A stretch of 29,589 nt of DNA, taken from NCBI GenBank assembly GCA_031359995.1, contig JANMAT010000099.1, positions 1 to 29,589 on the forward strand, in the 5' to 3' direction. Numbering within the stretch: position 1 is the stretch's first letter; every line of letters begins with the position of its first letter. The translations under genes and the position numbers were made by a program. Under the pieces are notes generated by a model. It was given only the letters and a program-made list of their open reading frames with translations. It ran no database searches and was not told where the DNA came from. This document shows, piece by piece, positions 24,843 through 29,589 of this stretch. The stretch comes from JANMAT01 sp031359995. Lineage in GTDB: Bacteria; Actinomycetota; Acidimicrobiia; Acidimicrobiales; Ilumatobacteraceae.

Positions 24843-26071
24843 GCGGGGGTCGGGACGAGGGCGGACCCGGGGACGGTGGCGGGCGTGCGGCGGACGGTCC
24901 ACACGAACCAGGCGGCCACGGCCAGGGTGATCAGCCCGCCGTAGCTGATGGCCCAGCCGGCACCCACGTGGTCACCGATCCAGCCGGTGATCGGGCCGCC
25001 GATCACCGTCGATCCGAGGAACGCGGTGGCCTGCAGCGCCAAGAGCCGCCCACGCATGGCCGGCGGGGTGCGGGGCTGCATGACCCCGTTGGTCACGGCC
25101 AGGAAGCCGGCGCCACCGACGCCCATCGGCACGGCCAGCACGAACGCCACCGGCAGCACGCCCGACGCGCCCAGCAGCGCGGCCGACAGGCCGAGCACGA
25201 CCATGGCGAGGGCGTACGCCCGCGCCCCGATCGAGCGGCGCGACGCCACCGTGAGCGAGCCGATGACGCTACCGATTGAGGTGGTGGCGAGCAGCCAGCC
25301 GACCCCGGTGGCGCCGCCGTCGAACTTCTGCTTCACCAGCAACGGCAGCGACACGTTGTAGTTGAAGGCGAACGTCGACACGATGGTGAGCGCGATGAAC
25401 ATGGGCCGCAGCAACGGGTCGCGCGCCACGAAGGCGAGACCGTCACGCAGCGGCCGCCCACCGCGCGGCGCCCTGGGTGGCACCCGCAGCTCGGCCGGGT
25501 TCATGCGCGCCAGCCCGCCGAGGACCGCCACGAACGACACCGCGTTGGCCACGAAGCACCAGCCGGTGCCGATGGTGGCGACCATCAACCCGGCCAGTGC
25601 GGGGCCGAACACCCGCGACCCGGTCATCACCGCGGTGTTGAGCGACAGGGCGTTGGCCACGTCCTCCTCGTCGACCAGTTCGGTCACCACCCCGCGGCGC
25701 GCCGGGTTGTCGAGAGCGGAGAACGTGCCGAGCACCAGGGCCAGGAAGGCGATGAGGCCGACCGTGGCGTGGTGCGTCAGGTCGGCGACGGCCAGCGCGA
25801 CCGCCTGGACCGTGAGCCCGGTCTGCGTGATCATCGTCATGCGGCGACGGTTCGTGCGATCGGCGAGCACGCCGGCCCACGGCCCGAGCAGCAGCATCGG
25901 CAGGAACTGGGCGGCGGTGATGATGCCGAGCGACGTGCCCTTGCCCGTCAGCTTCAGCACGAGCAGCGCCGTCGCCGTGGTCTGGATCCACGTGCCAACG
26001 TTCGACACGAGCATGCCGGCGAAGAACAACCGGGCGTTCCGGTGCCGGAGCGATCGGAACGTCTCGGACAT
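24839..26071 (-). CDS. MFS transporter, MFS_3/EntS-like
   Basis: A 410-residue 12-helix transporter of the MFS_3 (EntS-like) type. LFFAGMLVSNVGTWIQTTA at 15-33 is the typical first helix, GVLADRTNRRRM near 67-78 is motif A, LGTFSALDNPARRGVVTELV near 113-132 and the ALSLNTAVMTGSRVFGPALAG segment after it are the strongest family marks. It would export a small molecule using the proton gradient; the substrate cannot be told. Its stop codon shares CTAG with the cdd stop, so the two genes converge with a four-base overlap. A GATGAT hexamer 8 bases before ATG 26071 may be its -10 box. Confidence 0.88.
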   Translation of the reverse strand: MSETFRSLRHRNARLFFAGMLVSNVGTWIQTTATALLVLKLTGKGTSLGIITAAQFLPMLLLGPWAGVLADRTNRRRMTMITQTGLTVQAVALAVADLTHHATVGLIAFLALVLGTFSALDNPARRGVVTELVDEEDVANALSLNTAVMTGSRVFGPALAGLMVATIGTGWCFVANAVSFVAVLGGLARMNPAELRVPPRAPRGGRPLRDGLAFVARDPLLRPMFIALTIVSTFAFNYNVSLPLLVKQKFDGGATGVGWLLATTSIGSVIGSLTVASRRSIGARAYALAMVVLGLSAALLGASGVLPVAFVLAVPMGVGGAGFLAVTNGVMQPRTPPAMRGRLLALQATAFLGSTVIGGPITGWIGDHVGAGWAISYGGLITLAVAAWFVWTVRRTPATVPGSALVPTPA

Positions 26072-26083
26072 CGCCGGTCATCA

Positions 26084-26806
26084 TCACACGTCGGGCCCGG
26101 CGGTCGCCCGGCGGAGGTGGGCGACCAGATCGTCGACGCGCACCGATGCGTTCAGGCCACTGGTAGAGGGCATCACGTAGGTCGGACGACCACCGAGCGA
26201 GGTGGACTGCCAGCCCGGTCGGGCCTTCCGGTCGACCGCGGCCCGCCACCCCTCCAGCCCGACCAGGCAGAGCGCTCCGGGCTGCAGCCACGCCGCTAGC
26301 TGGTCGATGCGGGCGGCACCGGCGCGGTACTCGGTGCCGGTGATCTCGGCCGACTTCGGGGTGGCCCGCTTCACGAGGTCGGTCATGCCCACGCCGTCAA
26401 CCGCCCGCGCCCGCGGCGGGTCGTGGGTGGCGCTCACCACACCGGCGGCCACCGCGGCGCGCCAGTAGCGGTTCGACGGCGAGGCGAAGCCGAACCCGGC
26501 GTCGGCGGCGATCACGCTCGGGTTGAGGCCCACCATGAGCAGGCGCAGTCCCGGGCCCACCGTGTCGGGCAGCGTGCGCTGCCGTTCGACGATGCCCGTC
26601 CAGCGACCGGTCCGGACGCGACCACCGGCGACCACCACGAAGCCGGCACCGAGCACGACGTCGCCGACGCGCACCGCCGGCTCGTCGCCCCAGTCGGCAC
26701 CGAGCGTCACGCTCAGCCGTACCGACGCACCCACCGCCGTGGCCACGTGGGCGGCCCGCAGCGCCTCGGGCGCCACCACCGCCGGACCGTCGAGGGTGAG
26801 CTGCAC
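26084..26806 (-). CDS. mug: Mug-like mismatch-specific DNA glycosylase with N-terminal extension
   Basis: A 240-residue protein. Residues 80-236 match the Mug/TDG branch of uracil-DNA glycosylases: LPDTVGPGLRLLMVGLNPS (79-97, with Asn95 at the catalytic Asn), FASPSNRYWRAAVAAGVV, DLVKRATP and the intercalation loop MPSTSGLNA at 212-220. Such enzymes remove uracil or thymine opposite G. Residues 1-79 are an extension not present in E. coli Mug (168 residues); it is rich in Val, Ala and Gly with a strand pattern, and codon use looks normal, but I do not recognise a domain. GTG 26806 follows CAGCCT by 6 bases. A later start would give a Mug of standard size. Confidence 0.82.
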   Translation of the reverse strand: MQLTLDGPAVVAPEALRAAHVATAVGASVRLSVTLGADWGDEPAVRVGDVVLGAGFVVVAGGRVRTGRWTGIVERQRTLPDTVGPGLRLLMVGLNPSVIAADAGFGFASPSNRYWRAAVAAGVVSATHDPPRARAVDGVGMTDLVKRATPKSAEITGTEYRAGAARIDQLAAWLQPGALCLVGLEGWRAAVDRKARPGWQSTSLGGRPTYVMPSTSGLNASVRVDDLVAHLRRATAGPDV

Positions 26807-26812
26807 CCGGCC

Positions 26813-26818
26813 AGGCTG
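26813..26818 (-). promoter_or_regulatory. -10 element CAGCCT of the mug-like gene
   Basis: On the minus strand CAGCCT is followed by six bases (GGCCGG) and GTG 26806, the same spacing as several other genes here. Confidence 0.35.
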
Positions 26819-26843
26819 CCAGAGCCGGTGCGAGACTGCACCC

Positions 26844-26930
26844 GTGGCCGCCCGACCGATCACGCGCCAGCACCTGGTCGACGACGTGATCGGGCCGGCC
26901 GACGCCGCCGCCCGCGCCGACGCGACCTGA
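26844..26930 (+). CDS. Candidate small protein, 28 residues
   Basis: GTG 26844 opens a 28-codon frame that stops with TGA at 26928-26930. GAGACT lies six bases before the GTG, the same layout as the leaderless genes. The product (PITRQHLVDDVIGPADAAAR in its core) is charged and helix-forming, without a signal or membrane segment, and resembles nothing I know. A 7-bp hairpin begins on the last base of its stop. It could be a small gene or leader of ino1, a remnant of a lost gene, or chance. It lies in the otherwise gene-free 186 bases between the divergent mug-like and ino1 genes. Confidence 0.3.
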   Translation: MAARPITRQHLVDDVIGPADAAARADAT

Positions 26931-26948
26931 CCGGGGCGCTCCCCCGGT
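26930..26948 (+). terminator. Hairpin directly after the small ORF, upstream of ino1
   Basis: ACCGGGG at 26930-26936 pairs with CCCCGGT at 26942-26948 around a 5-base loop. It is placed between the small ORF and the ino1 -10 box. There is no T run. Confidence 0.4.
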
Positions 26949-26956
26949 GCGTCGCC

Positions 26957-26962
26957 TAGCCT
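26957..26962 (+). promoter_or_regulatory. -10 element TAGCCT of ino1
   Basis: TAGCCT is 30 bases before TTG 26993. Unlike its leaderless neighbours, ino1 has a short leader with a GAAGGGA ribosome site at 26979-26985, seven bases before the start, which selects the unusual TTG. Confidence 0.45.
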
Positions 26963-26992
26963 CGGTGCGTTCGCAAACGAAGGGAACACGCG

Positions 26993-28321
26993 TTGACCGT
27001 TCAACCTCCTGCCTCCATCGCCCCCGCCGACGGCCGCCTCGGTGTCCTCACCGTCGGGCTCGGTGCCGTGGCCTCCACGCTGATCGCCGGCGTGGAACTG
27101 GTGAAGCGGGGCCAGGGTCTGCCCATCGGCTCGCTCTCGCAGATGGGCACGATCCGCCTCGGCCGGCGCACCGAGGGTCGTTCGCCGCTCGTGAAGGACT
27201 TCGTGCCGCTGGCCTCGCTCCACGACATCGTGTGGGGAGCGTGGGACGTGTTCCCCGATGACGCCTACGTCGCCGCTTCGCGCGCCGGTGTGCTCGACAG
27301 CGGCAGGCACCTCGAAGGCATCGCCGAGGCGCTGCGCGAGGTGCGGCCCATGACCGCGGCGTTCGAACGCAAGTACGCCCGCAACCTCGACGGCGAGCAC
27401 ATCAAGCCCGACTCGAGCAAGCGGGCCATGCTCGAGTCGATCCGCGAGGACATCAACCGCTTCCGCGAGGAGAAGCAGGTCGACCGGGTCGTGATGATCT
27501 GGTGCGCCAGCACCGAGATCTACATCGAGCCCGGCCCCGCCCACCAGACCGTCGCCAGCCTGGACGCAGCCATCGACGCCGACGACGAGATGATCGCACC
27601 GTCGATGCTCTACGCCTACGCGGCGTTGCAAGAAGGGGTTCCGTTCGCGAATGGCGCACCGAACCTCGCGGTGGACACTCCGGTGCTGCGCCGGTACGCC
27701 GAGCAGCAGAACATCCCCATCTCGGGGAAGGACTTCAAGACCGGCCAGACGCTCTTGAAGACGGTGCTCGCGCCAATGCTCAAGGCGCGCATGCTCGGTC
27801 TCTCCGGGTGGTACTCCACCAACATCCTCGGCAACCGCGACGGTGAGGTGCTCGACGATCCGGAGAACTTCAAGACGAAGGAAGTCTCCAAGCTCGGCGT
27901 GTTGCACGACATTCTCGAGCCGGAGCGGTTCCCGGACCTCTACGGCGACGTGTACCACAAGGTGCGGATCAACTACTACCCACCGCGCGGTGACAACAAA
28001 GAGGGTTGGGACAACATCGACCTGTTCGGGTGGATGGGGTATCCGATGCAGATGAAGGTCGACTTCCTGTGTCGCGACTCAATCCTCGCGGCGCCACTCG
28101 CATTGGACCTGGTGCTGTTCATGGACCTTGCGCAGCGCGCAGGCATGGGCGGGATCCAGGAGTGGCTCAGCTTCTATTACAAGTCGCCCCAGACGCCGCC
28201 GGGTCTCTATCCCGAACACGACCTGTTCATCCAGCTCACCAAGTTGAAGAACACGCTGCGCTGGATGATGGGGGAGACGCCGATCACCCACCTGGGCCAG
28301 GATTACGACCTCGAAGAGTGA
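26993..28321 (+). CDS. ino1: Inositol-3-phosphate synthase
   Basis: A 442-residue myo-inositol-1-phosphate synthase. The NAD-binding loop VGLGAVAST is at 21-29; SLSQMGTIRLGRRTEGRSPL near 47-66, VDRVVMIWCAST, SGKDFKTGQTLLKT and GWYSTNILGNRDG are the conserved active-site segments, and NYYPPRGDNKEGWDNID lies near the end. It converts glucose 6-phosphate to inositol 3-phosphate for inositol lipids or thiols. It belongs to the longer bacterial clade seen in Bacteroidetes and some Actinobacteria, not the roughly 360-residue mycobacterial type. Codon choice changes inside the gene near 27620: by hand count GCC is 19 of 26 alanine codons before and 1 of 13 after. The reading frame is intact. Confidence 0.92.
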   Translation: MTVQPPASIAPADGRLGVLTVGLGAVASTLIAGVELVKRGQGLPIGSLSQMGTIRLGRRTEGRSPLVKDFVPLASLHDIVWGAWDVFPDDAYVAASRAGVLDSGRHLEGIAEALREVRPMTAAFERKYARNLDGEHIKPDSSKRAMLESIREDINRFREEKQVDRVVMIWCASTEIYIEPGPAHQTVASLDAAIDADDEMIAPSMLYAYAALQEGVPFANGAPNLAVDTPVLRRYAEQQNIPISGKDFKTGQTLLKTVLAPMLKARMLGLSGWYSTNILGNRDGEVLDDPENFKTKEVSKLGVLHDILEPERFPDLYGDVYHKVRINYYPPRGDNKEGWDNIDLFGWMGYPMQMKVDFLCRDSILAAPLALDLVLFMDLAQRAGMGGIQEWLSFYYKSPQTPPGLYPEHDLFIQLTKLKNTLRWMMGETPITHLGQDYDLEE

Positions 28322-28328
28322 GGTTGCA

Positions 28329-29153
28329 GTGATCAAGCGGGTGTTCAAGAACTTGGGCGTGTTCACCGGTGAGGTGCCGGACGAGAGCGCGCAACTCGAG
28401 CGTGACGGGCACACGGTGATCGAGGGCGTGTTCACCGTGGCTGAGGTCGAGGAGTTGCGCCGCCAGATCGACGACGTCTTCGCGACGACCGAACCCGAAC
28501 GTTCCCGTTCCGATGCAACCGAGTTCCGCTACGAGATGTTGAACCGCAGCGCCGCGAGTCAGCGCGCGCTCGCTCACCCGAAGATTCTCGAGGTCATCGA
28601 ACCGCTGCTCGGTGACGATTGTCATGTGATCGCGAACACGGCGTGGCGCAACCCACCGGAGTTCAAGGGCGGACCGTGGCACTGCGACGCCGGACCGCAC
28701 GTGCCGCGTCCCGAAGGTGTCAAGTGGGACGACCGCATTCCGTACCCGGTGTTTGCGATCGGCGCGCACCTGTACCTGAAGGACTGCACGCTGGCCGACG
28801 GCCCGACTGCCGTCGTGCCCGGCAGTCACCGCTCCGGGCGCCTCGCACCCTTCGACCAACTGTGGAATGCAGAACTCACGTGCGACGGTCGTCCGCCGGC
28901 GGTACTGACCGCGCGCGCCGGAGACGTTGCCCTCTTCGTCTCCGATTGTTGGCACCGCGGGCTTCCGGCCGAAGGTGGTTCAGGTCGGTACTTCCTCCAG
29001 GTGCACTACGGCCGGCGTGACATCGCGCCGCGTCTGCGCACCAGCGACGTTGCGAACCAGCTGAGTCCGGAAGCGATCGCACGGGCGCGTGCGGGCAGCG
29101 AGCGCGACCAACAACTGGTGGGCTTGCACGCGCCGATGTTCTATGACGGCTGA
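28329..29153 (+). CDS. Phytanoyl-CoA dioxygenase (PhyH) family protein
   Basis: A 274-residue Fe(II)/2-oxoglutarate oxygenase of the PhyH family. The iron ligands are His118 and Asp120 in PWHCDAG and His209 in DCWHRG; Arg220 in SGRYFLQVHYGRR is placed to bind 2-oxoglutarate. QLERDGHTVIEGVFTVAEVEEL near 22-43 is the usual family N-terminus. Substrates of bacterial PhyH proteins range from halogenated amino acids to lipids and cannot be read from sequence. GTG 28329 follows the ino1 stop by 7 bases and a GAGG overlaps that stop, so the genes form an operon, which suggests but does not prove a role in inositol metabolism. Codon use is unlike the left 27 kb. Confidence 0.88.
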   Translation: MIKRVFKNLGVFTGEVPDESAQLERDGHTVIEGVFTVAEVEELRRQIDDVFATTEPERSRSDATEFRYEMLNRSAASQRALAHPKILEVIEPLLGDDCHVIANTAWRNPPEFKGGPWHCDAGPHVPRPEGVKWDDRIPYPVFAIGAHLYLKDCTLADGPTAVVPGSHRSGRLAPFDQLWNAELTCDGRPPAVLTARAGDVALFVSDCWHRGLPAEGGSGRYFLQVHYGRRDIAPRLRTSDVANQLSPEAIARARAGSERDQQLVGLHAPMFYDG

Positions 29154-29154
29154 G

Positions 29155-29589
29155 CTACTTGTCGCGTCCGCCGCCGCGGCCGTGGCCGTTGCCGCCGCCA
29201 TCGTGGCTCTCGTCGTCCGGACCGTCATCGCTTCCTGCGGGGGCAGGCGGAGCCGACTCGGGCGCATCGTCGGCCTCCGCGGCATCATCGGCGTCGGCTG
29301 ACTGCTCGTTGCACTCGCCGTCGTGGTTGTGCGCCGCCGCTGAAACCGCGGCTCCGTGTCCCGGGCCTGGTGGGGTGTCGTGCGCAACCTTTGAGACGCG
29401 GGCGCCGTGGTTGACGCACGTCGGGTCGGTCGCCGGCGGTTCGACGACGGGCGGTGGGTCGGTCACCGGGGGATCGGTCGGAGTCGTGGTGGGTTCGGTA
29501 ACCGGAGGATCGGTCGGGGTCGTCGTCGGGGCCGACGTCGGCTCGGTGGTCGTCGGGTCCGTGGCGGCGGGGTCGGCGACCACCTTCGG
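29155..29589 (-). CDS. C-terminal part of a Pro/Thr-rich protein, partial
   Basis: An open frame enters from the right edge and ends with TAG at 29155-29157, giving 144 visible residues; the start lies outside the window. The right half is low-complexity Thr/Pro/Asp/Val, with two copies of PTTTPTDPPVT. A Cys-bounded segment follows, with two HGAxVSxxAH units. The tail is acidic (Asp/Ala/Glu) and ends in a Gly/His/Arg/Asp-rich stretch. Such composition is typical of the wall-spanning or exposed end of a secreted protein; the functional domain is not visible. The stop is one base past the PhyH stop, so the two genes converge with no room for a terminator. GTG 29583 is an internal codon, not a convincing start. 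Confidence 0.7.
   Translation of the reverse strand, partial: PKVVADPAATDPTTTEPTSAPTTTPTDPPVTEPTTTPTDPPVTDPPPVVEPPATDPTCVNHGARVSKVAHDTPPGPGHGAAVSAAAHNHDGECNEQSADADDAAEADDAPESAPPAPAGSDDGPDDESHDGGGNGHGRGGGRDK
29461..29529. repeat. Two-unit repeat coding for PTTTPTDPPVT
   Basis: Two 33-base units, separated by one codon, encode the same 11 residues, with several synonymous differences. The divergence at third positions shows the duplication is not very recent, unlike the exact repeats in the BMP lipoprotein. Confidence 0.6.

Noticed and set aside
26965..27261. A leaderless GTG at 26965 behind the ino1 -10 box
   Set aside because: It opens a frame that is offset from ino1 and gives an Arg-rich shadow product; the ribosome site and conserved N-terminus support TTG 26993.
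27600..27660. A frameshift or pseudogene at the codon-usage change in ino1
   Set aside because: The frame stays open, length is normal and the conserved segments on both sides are intact.

Overview
The window is a gene-dense, very GC-rich stretch with short intergenic gaps, many GTG starts and start/stop overlaps of the GTGA type. Protein families (DUF501 next to Ppx/GppA, BMP-type nucleoside importer, YbjN protein, Thr/Ala-rich lipoprotein linkers, Cox accessory proteins, several crotonases) suggest an actinobacterium, most likely an Acidimicrobiia-like one. That placement is inference; no rRNA or other phylogenetic marker is present. I found no tRNA, rRNA, CRISPR array, transposase or phage gene, and no gene-free stretch over 300 bases.

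Region 1 (1-7305) is the accessory half of a molybdenum hydroxylase (aerobic CO dehydrogenase-like, cox) cluster. It holds the tail of the FAD subunit (CoxM), a MoxR-type AAA+ ATPase (CoxD), a VWA protein (CoxE), two XdhC/CoxI-family proteins, a MobA/MocA-like nucleotidyltransferase and CoxG. These mature and insert the Mo-pterin cofactor and tether the enzyme to the membrane. The small and large subunits would lie upstream, so the substrate cannot be confirmed here. A flavin reductase and a tandem pair of secreted NlpC/P60 peptidases are interleaved on the minus strand.

Region 2 (7354-16470) is mostly housekeeping: a TetR regulator with an operator-like repeat over its own promoter, DUF501-Ppx/GppA, a GNAT acetyltransferase, DUF1697, a crotonase lacking both catalytic glutamates, a YbjN protein, a beta-propeller lipoprotein, a NUDIX hydrolase, an unrecognised protein and a second crotonase.

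Region 3 (16475-19104) is an MBOAT plus SGNH pair that probably O-acylates an exported polysaccharide. Region 4 (19283-24842) is a complete nucleoside salvage operon: BMP/PnrA-type lipoprotein, double-NBD ATPase, two permeases and cytidine deaminase. The last four are chained by 4-base overlaps, and a strong 15-bp hairpin sits inside the first codons of the ATPase gene.

Region 5 (24839-29589) has an MFS exporter, a Mug-type DNA glycosylase with an 80-residue N-terminal extension, an inositol-3-phosphate synthase, a phytanoyl-CoA dioxygenase-like protein and the C-terminal end of a Pro/Thr-rich secreted protein. Codon choice changes abruptly inside the inositol phosphate synthase gene near 27620 and stays different through the next gene.

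The most general signal is regulatory. A -10 hexamer of the form TANNNT or NANNNT sits 6-10 bases before the start codon of about a dozen genes, which points to widespread leaderless transcription. I found no clearly undescribed multi-gene system. The best leads are the intragenic hairpin, the small ORF-hairpin unit before ino1, the codon-usage breakpoint and the duplicated HGA-VS-AH motif at the right edge.
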